DNA from: Bin87 sp034421995
GTDB taxonomy: Bacteria; Chloroflexota; Dehalococcoidia; Lucifugimonadales; UBA3495
Direction of reading: 5' to 3'
DNA length: 32,276 nt
NCBI GenBank assembly: GCA_034421995.1
Contig: DAOUJY010000129.1
Location: forward strand, 1-32,276
The position numbers and the translations under genes are program-made. Positions within the stretch are counted from its first letter, which is position 1, and each line of letters starts with the position of its first letter. A model generated the notes under the pieces. That model ran no database searches. It was given only the letters and a program-made list of their open reading frames with translations, and was not told the origin of the DNA. Positions 15,276 to 23,011 of the stretch are shown piece after piece.

Positions 15276-16287
15276 CGTCTTCGTAACCTCCGTTGAGAGC
15301 GGCGATGCGGGCCAAAAAGCCCTGGAAGGCTTGGGATTGGCCTTTGAAAAGATATGACAACTGGGCGGCGGCGATGTCCACTCCTCCGCATTCGCGCAGG
15401 TGGGAGACGGCGTCGAGCAATCTGTTTTTGCGTATCAGCAGGGATACGGCGTACCAGTCATCCTCTTCGACGCTGAACACGCGGGCGACGGTTGGTCCCT
15501 GGATGCCGGCGATCTCGGGGCGAGCCAGGATCATGGCGCTGACATCCTCGGCGGAACGCCCCTGCACGTTGGCGGTGATGCGGTAGTAGGGTTCGGCGCG
15601 CAACCGCGCTTCCAGCATTTCGGTAAAGGATTGGGCCAACCGCAGGTCGGCCGGGCATCCGGCCAGAGAGGCCGGGTTGGCGATAAGGCAGGCCTGAGAC
15701 GTGAGGATGGTGCCGCCTTCCACGGTTTTGAGGCGATTCTCGCGGAGAGTCGTGCCGGTAGCGCTCAGGTCGGCGATGAGGTCAGCGTAGCCGGCGATGG
15801 GGGCAGCCTCCAGAGTGCCGCTGGCCGGGACGAGGGTGAAGAAGTTGATGCCCCGTTCAAACAGGTAGCGGCGCAGCAGGCGGGGATACTTGGTGGCGAT
15901 ACGCAGTTGGCGGCCCCTTTCGTGGAACTCCAGCGCCAGGTCGGCGAGGTCATCGATGGAGGTTACGTCAAGCCAGGAATCGGGGACAGCGAGGACGTAA
16001 TCGCACCCTCCGAACCCGAGGTCGTCCATCACGGGGACCACGGCGTCATCGTCATGGCGGTACTCCATGAGACGATCCAGGCCGGTGATGCCCATTTCGG
16101 CGCTGCCTTCCTCCACCTTGGAGGTGATATCGGCGGTGCGCTGGAACAGGACGTCGATGCCGGGCAAAGACGGGATTGAACCAGTGTAGCGGCGGGCGTT
16201 GGGACGGCTCACCTTGACGCCGCAGGACGCCAGGAAACTCATGGTCGGTTCCCCCAACTCGCCGTCGCTCGGTATAACCAGTCTCAA
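15268..16287 (-). CDS. hisG: ATP phosphoribosyltransferase HisG, long form
   Basis: This 339-residue enzyme commits ATP and PRPP to histidine synthesis. The catalytic domain shows GITGLDRLMEY, IATKYPRLLRRYLFERGI, GTLEAAPIAGYADLIADL, and the PRPP loop ATGTTLREN. The C-terminal 80-100 residues (AMILARPEIAGIQGPTVARVF..., WYAVSLLIRKNRLLDAVSHLRECGG) form the ACT-like HisG_C regulatory domain that binds histidine in long-form enzymes. It starts at TTG (16287), eight bases after GGGG and 15 bases after the hisZ stop. The long form normally works without HisZ, yet a HisZ-like gene precedes it. Confidence 0.95.
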   Translation of the reverse strand: MRLVIPSDGELGEPTMSFLASCGVKVSRPNARRYTGSIPSLPGIDVLFQRTADITSKVEEGSAEMGITGLDRLMEYRHDDDAVVPVMDDLGFGGCDYVLAVPDSWLDVTSIDDLADLALEFHERGRQLRIATKYPRLLRRYLFERGINFFTLVPASGTLEAAPIAGYADLIADLSATGTTLRENRLKTVEGGTILTSQACLIANPASLAGCPADLRLAQSFTEMLEARLRAEPYYRITANVQGRSAEDVSAMILARPEIAGIQGPTVARVFSVEEDDWYAVSLLIRKNRLLDAVSHLRECGGVDIAAAQLSYLFKGQSQAFQGFLARIAALNGGYEDDA

Positions 16288-16302
16288 GACGCTACCCCAA
16301 GG

Positions 16303-17745
16303 TTACGCGGTGATGGTGCGTGGGTATTTTACAGCTTCGGGATACCCGCCGACATCAAGAACGGCGGTACGACCTTTGCGGCGCAATTGGGCAGCGGTTC
16401 GCAACGCGGCGGCAGGGTTGGCGGGATCTTCGGGAGCGACAAACACAGCCTCGGCAGCGGCGCTGGCCGCCTCGTTGGTTGGCATGGCCGCCAGCAGGGA
16501 CTCCAACGTGAAGGCGAAGCCCAGGGCCGGTACCGGGCAGGCGGCGCCGAGGGCACGAGCGAGGGCGTCGTATCGTCCCCCACCGCCCAAGGGTTCCTCC
16601 CCTGCGATCCCAACCAAATCCGGCCGCACTATATCGAAAATGATGCCGTTGTAATAGGCGATGCCCCGAGCCAATGAGAAGTCGATGGTCAACCGGCCGG
16701 CGATTGACGGTTCCTCACCAACCAGTGAGGCCAGATCGGTCAGTCGCTGGACGGCGGCGGGATCAGCTCCCGAAGCGGCCACGATTGACTGGGCCTGGGA
16801 AAGGGCGACGGAGGGTTCGCCGCGCACTGAGGCCAGTTGACCGGCCAACGCGATGCCGCGTGCGATGTCGTCGGCGTCGTCGCCCCCACGGAGTTTGCGG
16901 AGCAGACGGTCAACGATCTCGTCGGGGGAACGCCGGCCCAGGGGCGCGTCCGCCGAGGAGTTCCAGCGCATGAAGCCGGAGAGCACGGTGCGGGCGATGT
17001 CGTCGGGCATTCCGGAGACGGCGGCGGCCAAGTGGGTTTCTTCGTCGGGCAAGCCGATACCGGACACGATGTGCAGTTCGGCGGCCCGGCTCAAGATATC
17101 GGGCCGGCTGTCCGCGCCATCGCCGATGCGGTTCATATTGGAGACGATGAATTCCCTGGCGCGGTCGGAAAGACCCACGGTGTCGAGCACACTGTCCAGC
17201 ACGTCCAGGTCGGCCAGCCGCAGTCGATAATCGGCGATGCCAAGTTCATCAGGGATGCCGGCAGCTAGGGTAAGCAGTTCGGCGTCGGCCAAAATGGAGT
17301 TGGAACCTACGAGTTCGGCGCCCACCTGAGTGAATTGACCGCTGCCGGCGGCACTGCCGGGGTCGTAGCGGAAGACCGGGCCGGAGTACTGCCAGCGGGC
17401 TAACGAAGGATGACCGACATCGTGATTGCGCTCTAGGTAGTGGCGCATGATGGCGGAAGTAAATTCCGGGCGCAGGCTCACCGCATTGGACCCTGGATCC
17501 GTGAAGGAATACATGCGGGCGGCCAGGTCGCCGCCGGATTTGCGAAGGAACAGCTCGGTTGCCTCAAGAATGGGCACTTCCAGCGGCGCGTACCCGAAGC
17601 GAGCAATGAAATCGGAGAGGCGACGTTCCACGTCCCGTTTTCGCAAACAGGCAGCAGGCGACAAGTCACGCATGCCGGGCAGGAGACGGACCGGGTTGGG
17701 GTGAGCATCAGCGGCGGGGGCAATCATCGGCAGATATTGTACCAC
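16303..17745 (-). CDS. hisZ: HisZ-like / histidyl-tRNA synthetase-like protein
   Basis: This 480-residue class II synthetase-fold protein has LLPGMRDLSPAACLRKRDVE, motif 2-like FRYDPGSAAGSGQFTQVGAE, and a histidine-pocket segment LARGIAYYNGIIFDIVRP followed by GGGGRYDALARALG. The motif 2 loop lacks the arginine-rich RYREF of true HisRS, and the C-terminal anticodon domain is short (about 50 residues, ending VKYPRTITA). Both points favour the regulatory paralogue HisZ over a working HisRS. The helical insertion (about residues 215-345) is long. The start is uncertain: GTG at 17745 (GAGG nine bases upstream) or ATG at 17727. It begins 11 bases after dppC, so it is likely co-transcribed. Confidence 0.8.
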   Translation of the reverse strand: MVQYLPMIAPAADAHPNPVRLLPGMRDLSPAACLRKRDVERRLSDFIARFGYAPLEVPILEATELFLRKSGGDLAARMYSFTDPGSNAVSLRPEFTSAIMRHYLERNHDVGHPSLARWQYSGPVFRYDPGSAAGSGQFTQVGAELVGSNSILADAELLTLAAGIPDELGIADYRLRLADLDVLDSVLDTVGLSDRAREFIVSNMNRIGDGADSRPDILSRAAELHIVSGIGLPDEETHLAAAVSGMPDDIARTVLSGFMRWNSSADAPLGRRSPDEIVDRLLRKLRGGDDADDIARGIALAGQLASVRGEPSVALSQAQSIVAASGADPAAVQRLTDLASLVGEEPSIAGRLTIDFSLARGIAYYNGIIFDIVRPDLVGIAGEEPLGGGGRYDALARALGAACPVPALGFAFTLESLLAAMPTNEAASAAAEAVFVAPEDPANPAAALRTAAQLRRKGRTAVLDVGGYPEAVKYPRTITA

Positions 17746-17756
17746 CTAAGAGGTCC

Positions 17757-18632
17757 TCATTTGGCATATCTTGGGTCAATCAGATCTCTCAGGCCATCAC
17801 CCAACGGGTTGAATCCCAGAACCGTCAGACTGATCATCACTCCAGGATAAATCATCAGTTGAGGTTCGCTCTGGAAAAATAAGCGTCCCTGGTTGAGCAT
17901 GGATCCCCATTCTGACGTCGGAGGCTGGACTCCAAGACCGAGAAAGTTCAAACCAGCCAGAGCCAGGATGAGGGTCCCCATCTCCAGGGACCCCAGTACG
18001 ATCACCGGTGAGATCACATTCGGGACAATATGGCGGAGCATGATCCTGGTCCGACCGCAACCGATCGCGACCGCAGCCTCCACGAAGGGCCTCTCGCGGG
18101 TCTCCAGCACCAGCCCTCGCACCAGACGCGCGTAACCGGCCCATGCGACGAGAACCAGACTCATCATCACGTTCCCCAGGCTAGGTCCCAGAACGCCGAC
18201 TATTGCCAGCGCCAGTATGATCCCCGGGAAGGCCAGGATCACATCGACCACGCGCATGGCGAGGTCGTCCAGGAGGCCGCCAACGTACCCTGCAACCGCG
18301 CCGATCACCACGGCGATGGCAACGATGAAGACAGTCGCCAATGCGGCCATGCCGATGGAAAGCCTCGCGCCATGCAGCAATCGGCTCAAGAGGTCGCGGC
18401 CCAGATTGTCCGTGCCCAGGAGAAACTCGCGATTGGGGGATTCCAGACGGCTGCCCCTGAACTGTGCATCAGGGTCGTAGGGAGCAAGAAGTGGGCCCAA
18501 CAGGCCAATCGAAACCATCACAGCCACAATCAGGAGACCCACAACGGCAGCGCGGTTTCGTCTCAGCAGGCGCAGGAACCGGATGTCCAACACTTTGATG
18601 GCAACCCGGAGGCTCGGACTGGCACTCAGCAT
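17757..18632 (-). CDS. ABC transporter permease, DppC/OppC/NikC type
   Basis: This 291-residue inner-membrane permease has an OppC-type N-terminal segment (RNRAAVVGLLIVAVMVSIG..., ending APYDPDAQF) and the conserved LLGTDNLGRDLLSRLLHGAR. Five to six membrane helices are present, with the EAA loop (EAAVAIGCGRTRIMLRHIVPN) that docks an ATPase subunit. The ending GFNPLGDGLRDLIDPR is typical of the family. The ATG at 18632 is used; it lies 16 bases after the dppB stop, and the longer frame upstream merely reads dppB sequence. No ATPase genes (DppD/DppF) follow: hisZ comes next. Confidence 0.93.
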   Translation of the reverse strand: MLSASPSLRVAIKVLDIRFLRLLRRNRAAVVGLLIVAVMVSIGLLGPLLAPYDPDAQFRGSRLESPNREFLLGTDNLGRDLLSRLLHGARLSIGMAALATVFIVAIAVVIGAVAGYVGGLLDDLAMRVVDVILAFPGIILALAIVGVLGPSLGNVMMSLVLVAWAGYARLVRGLVLETRERPFVEAAVAIGCGRTRIMLRHIVPNVISPVIVLGSLEMGTLILALAGLNFLGLGVQPPTSEWGSMLNQGRLFFQSEPQLMIYPGVMISLTVLGFNPLGDGLRDLIDPRYAK

Positions 18633-18648
18633 ATTGCCAGACGCCCCA

Positions 18649-19584
18649 TCACGCTCGGCTTGAGTCAGGCCCGCCGGCCAACCGGATCCTGGGGTCGATC
18701 CAGGTGTATGAAACATCAACCGCCAGATTGACCAGAATGAACACCGTGCCGGCAAAGATTACGAAGCCCTGGATTACCGGGTAGTCCCGGAAGGATATTG
18801 CGTCGATCATCATCCGCCCCAGGCCGGGCCACGCGAACACTGTCTCGATGACGATAGCGCCGGACAGCAGGAACCCGAGCATGGTCCCCATGACGGTGAC
18901 CACCGGTATGAGGGCATTGCGCAGGGCATGCACCAGTATGACCTGTCGCTCCGGCAACCCCTTGGCCCGCGCCACGCGCATATACTCGTTGCCCATGGCT
19001 TCCAGCATGGACGACCGGAGCAGACGGCTGAGCAGCGCCGCGCCGCTCAAGCCCAGGGTGATGCAGGGAAGAACCAGGTGCTGCCACGAACCCGAGCCCG
19101 CCACCGGCAGCCAGTGCAGATGCACCGCAAAGACCAGGATCAACAGGTAGGCCAGCCAATAGGAGGGCATGGCGGCGCCGACCAGGCTGAACAGCCGAGC
19201 CGCCAGGTCCAATGTCGAGTCCTGCCGGACCGCAGCCAGAATGCCCAAAGGGAGCGCGATCGTCACCGCGACCATCACACCGCCGAGCGCCAGTTTGAGG
19301 GTTGCCCAAAGTCGGGATGCCAGCTGGCTCCATACCGGGTCGCCGGTACGGTATGAAATGCCCAAGTCGCCCTGGAGCGCCCGATAGGTCCAGAGTCCGT
19401 AGCGCACCAGGAACGGATCGTTCAGACCAAGTTCGTCGCGCAGTTCATCAAGCGCCGCCTGGTCGGTTGGAGGCACTCCAAAGGTGTGGTAGTAGATCGC
19501 TTCCGCCGGATCCCCCGGCGCGATGGCGCCCAGGCCGAACGCGAGGAATGTGATGGCGATCCATACGGGAAACAACGAGAGCAA
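18649..19584 (-). CDS. ABC transporter permease, DppB/OppB/NikB type
   Basis: This encodes at least 311 residues: a first membrane helix (LFPVWIAITFLAFGLGAI) with PGDPAEA, the LGLNDPFLVRYGLW and GDLGISYRTG segments, then about five more helices and an EAA loop (EYMRVARAKGLPERQVILVHALRN). The ending is VDVSYTWIDPRIR. The first conventional start is the TTG at 19584, but it would remove the usual positively charged 'LxRRLL' N terminus. A perfect AGGAGG lies at 19626-19621 and is followed, six bases later, by ATC at 19614. That extends the protein by ten residues (IGLHFYLARR). ATC may be a real non-canonical start or a mutated or mis-called ATG. It is co-transcribed with the binding protein and dppC. 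Confidence 0.92.
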   Translation of the reverse strand: MLSLFPVWIAITFLAFGLGAIAPGDPAEAIYYHTFGVPPTDQAALDELRDELGLNDPFLVRYGLWTYRALQGDLGISYRTGDPVWSQLASRLWATLKLALGGVMVAVTIALPLGILAAVRQDSTLDLAARLFSLVGAAMPSYWLAYLLILVFAVHLHWLPVAGSGSWQHLVLPCITLGLSGAALLSRLLRSSMLEAMGNEYMRVARAKGLPERQVILVHALRNALIPVVTVMGTMLGFLLSGAIVIETVFAWPGLGRMMIDAISFRDYPVIQGFVIFAGTVFILVNLAVDVSYTWIDPRIRLAGGPDSSRA

Positions 19585-19635
19585 TCGACGGGCAAGGTAG
19601 AAGTGAAGTCCGATACGCGCCCTCCTGTTCTACGC

Positions 19636-19718
19636 CGGCGGCGTGGCGGCGGGCCGGATTGAGCCGCCGGCCGCCGCTTTGATTTGAACCAGGCTTTGGG
19701 CCGGTGGCAGCCACCGGC
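19636..19718 (-). promoter_or_regulatory. Intercistronic GC hairpins between the binding-protein gene and dppB
   Basis: Two strong stems lie in the gap of about 110 bases. One is a perfect 8-bp GCCGGTGG/CCACCGGC stem with a 3-base loop (19700-19718). The other is a longer GC-rich stem with a bulge (about 19646-19677, GCGGCGG/CCGCCGC). There is no T-run. Such structures often stabilise the upstream mRNA so that the binding protein is made in excess over the permeases. Confidence 0.55.
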
Positions 19719-19727
19719 TCTGCGCAA

Positions 19728-21428
19728 TCACCGGTTGGCCGAGAGAGAATCCCACCGCACGTGCAGCCGGACCGGGTGAGGATCGAAGTCCTGCACATAG
19801 TCGCGCGCCGCGTAGATTCGCGTGATGCCCACCAAAGGGATCAATGACCTCGACTCATCCACCAGGATGCCGATGGCGTCGGCCCGGTGCATCGCGGCCT
19901 CGCCGGTGGTGAGAGCGCCGTTGCAGGCGTCGATTGCGTCGTCATAATGCGGCCAGCCCAGGGGACCCGGACCAAAACCTCGCGCGTAGGACCCGGGCGT
20001 TTCGTAACGGCTGTAGAAGAGACTGGCCAGGAAACACGGTGAGGGGCTGTTCTGGTTCCCGATCTCCAGGAACAGGTCCCCCTGCTTGTCCTTGAGGAGG
20101 TTCGAGTACGTTGCATTGTCGGGGACATTGGTGACCTTAAGGTCTATTCCGACCTCTCTCAGTTGGGCCTGGATGATCTCCGCAGTCTGTCCATTCTCCG
20201 GTCCTGCCGGAAATCCGTTGATGAACTCCAGGGTCAGGGTCTGGCCTGCCTTCTCCCGTATATCGGCCCCATCTGGCGCCGTCCATCCGGCCTCCGCCAG
20301 CAAAGACCTGGCCCGGTCGGGATCATATTCATAACCCACGATACGGTCCGCGTACTCTCCCAAAACCCCCGGCGGGCTGAAGAGCTGGCTTGCCTCGGCA
20401 TAGCCGTCGAACGAGACTTCCAGGATTGCCTCACGGTCGATGGCGTAGCCCAGGGCTTCACGTACCATGATGTCCTGGGTCAGGAGGTACGGCTCTTCTC
20501 CGGTGAGCAGCACCATGATGTACTGGCTGGCGCTGACACCGGTGGGCAGCACCTGGATATCGTCCAAACCTTCGAGCAGCGACGTGGCTTCGGGCGGGAC
20601 ATCGAAGATCACGTCCACATCCCCGGCCTGGAGCGCCAGGATGCGCGTATTGGGATCCGGCATGAAGCGAAATTCGATCCGGTCAACCCGAGGAACCTCT
20701 CCCCAGTATTCGGTGTTTTTCCCTGCTGCGATGTGATCGTCCTTGACGTACTCAACGTATTTGAATGGGCCGGAGCCTATGTGCACCTCGTCGAGTGGGT
20801 TAGCCCCTGGAGCCCGTATTCCGTAGGCCGAGTGAGCCAGTTCCTCGGGTAGCCGCAGGTGCGGCTTGACGGGCGTTATGTCCACGGTGAACTCGTCCAC
20901 CGCGGCAGCTGAACTTGCGTCGATCCTCAGCCGGTTTCCGCCCGCGCCCTGGGACCAGTACGTCGCCACCATTTCGACCACGGCTTGGGCGGTGAATGGC
21001 TGGCCGTCATGAAAAGCCACGTCTTCCCGCAGGTGGAAACGCCAAGATCCGGTCTCTTGGAGGTACTCCCATGATTCCGCCAGCATCGGCTCAAGCTGGA
21101 AATCGTGGCTCACCAGCACCAGCTGGTCGAAAATGTTCACGTTGAGGGGGTACATGCCGATGTTCAGACGGCTCATGTCATTCGCGTCATTTCGGTAAGT
21201 GTCGGCGACGGCGCCCACCCGCAGTTCCACCGGCTCACTCTGCATCGTCGAGGTGGGCACGGGCGTGGGTTGGACTGGAGCTTGGGGCGCCGCGGTCGCG
21301 GCCGGCGCGGTGGGAGCCGCCGCCGCGGATTGCGGCGCGGCATCCGGTTGTTGAGCGCCGCCACAGGCCAGAATCCACAGGGTCGTGGTCGCCAGGATTA
21401 AGGTGAAGAATCGTCCGGTAAGTCTCAT
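19728..21428 (-). CDS. Lipoprotein substrate-binding protein, SBP_bac_5 (peptide/nickel) family
   Basis: This 566-residue extracytoplasmic receptor has a lipoprotein signal peptide (LILATTTLWILACGG, lipid-attached Cys at about residue 22) and an Ala/Pro/Gln-rich linker (about 25-62). The SBP_bac_5 fold follows: LAESWEYLQETGSWRFHLRE, DGQPFTAQAVV, GSGPFKYVEYV, VREALGYAIDREAIL and DPDRARSLLAEAGW. AAAGGAG lies just before the ATG at 21428. It is the first gene after the cobalamin riboswitch, followed by dppB and dppC. Family members bind oligopeptides, nickel complexes, heme, opines or sugars. The riboswitch makes a corrinoid, cobalt or B12-precursor ligand worth considering; the sequence itself does not identify the ligand. 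Confidence 0.93.
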   Translation of the reverse strand: MRLTGRFFTLILATTTLWILACGGAQQPDAAPQSAAAAPTAPAATAAPQAPVQPTPVPTSTMQSEPVELRVGAVADTYRNDANDMSRLNIGMYPLNVNIFDQLVLVSHDFQLEPMLAESWEYLQETGSWRFHLREDVAFHDGQPFTAQAVVEMVATYWSQGAGGNRLRIDASSAAAVDEFTVDITPVKPHLRLPEELAHSAYGIRAPGANPLDEVHIGSGPFKYVEYVKDDHIAAGKNTEYWGEVPRVDRIEFRFMPDPNTRILALQAGDVDVIFDVPPEATSLLEGLDDIQVLPTGVSASQYIMVLLTGEEPYLLTQDIMVREALGYAIDREAILEVSFDGYAEASQLFSPPGVLGEYADRIVGYEYDPDRARSLLAEAGWTAPDGADIREKAGQTLTLEFINGFPAGPENGQTAEIIQAQLREVGIDLKVTNVPDNATYSNLLKDKQGDLFLEIGNQNSPSPCFLASLFYSRYETPGSYARGFGPGPLGWPHYDDAIDACNGALTTGEAAMHRADAIGILVDESRSLIPLVGITRIYAARDYVQDFDPHPVRLHVRWDSLSANR

Positions 21429-21538
21429 CGTGCTGCTCCTTTCGCGCTGTGCTGTTGATCAGACTCGCGTCTTGGTTAGGCAATGAGCGATGCCGGGACG
21501 GTTTTGGACCTGCCGACGGGTGCGTCTGGGGTGAGGCA

Positions 21539-21570
21539 ACAAAAACCCCGGCATCTACTCTGCCGGGGTT
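21539..21570 (-). terminator. Riboswitch-linked intrinsic terminator
   Basis: On the minus strand AACCCCGGCA, loop GAGTAGA, then TGCCGGGGTT form a perfect 10-bp stem that runs into TTTTTGTTG. It lies between the cobalamin aptamer and the binding-protein ATG, 110 bases before it, exactly where a transcriptional expression platform is expected. Confidence 0.9.
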
Positions 21571-21639
21571 GAAATTGTTCATTAGCCTCGGGATTTCCTG
21601 TCCTATGCAACGGGAAACCCGATGGGCCTATCTCTGTTT

Positions 21640-21830
21640 GGCGCAGAGTAGTGCTCCACCTTCCCGGGCAGGTCTCCTGGCTTGCGGATCGGCACCTGAC
21701 CGACACCTTCCCATCCATGTTGGTGGACAGTGGCTTTTGTCGGTCGGCTCCCCGCTTACAGTGGCGCAACCGCGGCGGCTTCTCACCGCCTTCCCTATTA
21801 AACCGTAATGGTGCGCCGGGGGTGCTATTC
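21640..21830 (-). promoter_or_regulatory. Cobalamin (B12) riboswitch
   Basis: The minus-strand leader contains the conserved aptamer blocks in order: TTAATAGGGAAGGCGGTGAG (around 21800-21781), GCCACTGTAAGCGGGGAG (21765-21748), AAAGCCACTG (21737-21728), ATGGGAAGG (21714-21706), and the B12 box GCCAGGAGACCTGCC (21681-21667). Directly after the aptamer, CTACTCTGC (21651-21643) is perfectly complementary to GCAGAGTAG (21563-21555) in the 5' arm and loop of the terminator. That gives a credible antiterminator. TGCGCC (21645-21640) can instead pair with GGCGCA (21817-21812) as a closing stem. Ligand binding should close that stem and allow termination, giving an OFF switch for the ABC importer. Confidence 0.93.
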
Positions 21831-21858
21831 GAATGTTAATGGGCCGTTGGCAGTTCAA

Positions 21859-21887
21859 ATCATAGTCAAGGCCTGTAGGGTTGTCAA
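21859..21887 (-). promoter_or_regulatory. Consensus promoter for the riboswitch-importer transcript
   Basis: On the minus strand a perfect -35 TTGACA (21887-21882), a 17-base spacer and TATGAT (21864-21859, 5/6) are present. The predicted start near 21852 places the whole cobalamin aptamer within the leader. Confidence 0.8.
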
Positions 21888-21984
21888 CGGTCCTGAAGGA
21901 TCACCCAGGACGATTGCGAAGTCGATGAAGCCTCCTTGCCAACGGGAAAGGGTCCTTGCCGGAAGCGCCTCGTCAGTTCGCCAA

Positions 21985-21993
21985 TGCTATAAT
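21985..21993 (+). promoter_or_regulatory. Extended -10 promoter of the LLM oxidoreductase gene
   Basis: TGCTATAAT (TGn plus a perfect TATAAT) lies 69 bases before the ATG at 22062. No good -35 is seen at the usual distance, as is common for extended -10 promoters. It is divergent from the riboswitch promoter. Confidence 0.5.
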
Positions 21994-22061
21994 CCGGTGT
22001 CCATTGGTTCATTCGGGTGGCGACCGTCGCGCCAATCCAACCGCCTTCAGGAGTTGCCGCA

Positions 22062-23006
22062 ATGAAAATAGGTGTCAGCATTCCCCGCCTCCCCGATGCG
22101 GAGGGGATTCGCGAGTTTTGCCAGCGCGCCGAAAGGCTGGGTTTCGAGTCGGTCATGGCCGGCGACCATATTGTGTTGCCGGTGGGCGGCACCAACCAGT
22201 ATCCCTATACTCCCACCGGGGCGTTTCAGCGGCCCTCGGACGAGCCGTTTCTGGAAACCATGACCATGCTGGGTTTCATGGCGGCCTGCACCAACGAAAT
22301 TCGTCTGGGCAGCACGGTACTGATTCTGCCTTACCGCAATCCGGTGGTGCAGGCGAAAATGTTTGCTTCCCTGGACGTGCTTTCCGGCGGACGCATGATT
22401 TGCGGAGTCGGCGTGGGGTGGTTGGAAAAGGAGTTTGACATCCTGGGCGTGCCTTACGCCGACCGGGGACCCATGACGGACGAGTTTCTGGAGATATTCA
22501 ACGCCCTGTGGACGGAGGAGATACCCGAACACCAGGGCAAGTACTACCAGATTGACGGGATATTCTTCGAGCCGAAACCCTTGCAGCGCCCCCGCATCCC
22601 CATTTGGGTGGGCGGGCACACCCGGCGAGCCCTGCGGCGGACGGCCAAATATGGGGATTGCTGGCACACCACTCGCCAGACTCCGGATTTCGTTGCTGAG
22701 AACCTGCCTTATCTGAGGGAGCAGACGGAACGGGCCGGTCGGGATCCCGCAGACATCACCATATCCCTGAAACGCAGCCTGCATTTTACGGATATGGACG
22801 GAGCCGAGGAGGGCGTGGGCGTTCGTTCCGGCGGGGCGTTGATCAACACCACCCAGGCCGTGATCGACGATGTCCATTACTGCAACGAGCTGGGGATTGA
22901 CCAACTCACTTTCGACTTCCGAGTTGACGGCATCGGGCCGTGCATCCAGGTTATGGAGCATCTGGCGGAACACGTGCTGCCGGTGGCGGAACGCCTGAGT
23001 GCATGA
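22062..23006 (+). CDS. LLM-class (luciferase-like) F420-dependent oxidoreductase
   Basis: This 314-residue TIM-barrel flavin/F420 oxidoreductase begins MKIGVSIPRL, followed by AERLGFESVMAGDHIVLP. The characteristic segments TNEIRLGSTVLILPYRNPVVQAKMFASLD (split across two strands) and GGRMICGVGVGWLEKEFDILG follow, then PIWVGGHTRRALRRTAKYGDCW. This pattern matches the F420-type 'TIGR03619-like' branch more than bacterial luciferase. The ATG at 22062 follows CAGGAG by eight bases. It is monocistronic, with a hairpin repeat right after its stop. The substrate is unknown. F420 rather than FMN is inferred from the family pattern only. Confidence 0.9.
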   Translation: MKIGVSIPRLPDAEGIREFCQRAERLGFESVMAGDHIVLPVGGTNQYPYTPTGAFQRPSDEPFLETMTMLGFMAACTNEIRLGSTVLILPYRNPVVQAKMFASLDVLSGGRMICGVGVGWLEKEFDILGVPYADRGPMTDEFLEIFNALWTEEIPEHQGKYYQIDGIFFEPKPLQRPRIPIWVGGHTRRALRRTAKYGDCWHTTRQTPDFVAENLPYLREQTERAGRDPADITISLKRSLHFTDMDGAEEGVGVRSGGALINTTQAVIDDVHYCNELGIDQLTFDFRVDGIGPCIQVMEHLAEHVLPVAERLSA

Positions 23007-23011
23007 CGACC

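Noticed and set aside
17727..17745. TACAAT near the hisZ start as a his promoter
   Set aside because: It would start transcription around or after the ATG, and no -35 lies at 16-18 bases. It is too weak to call.
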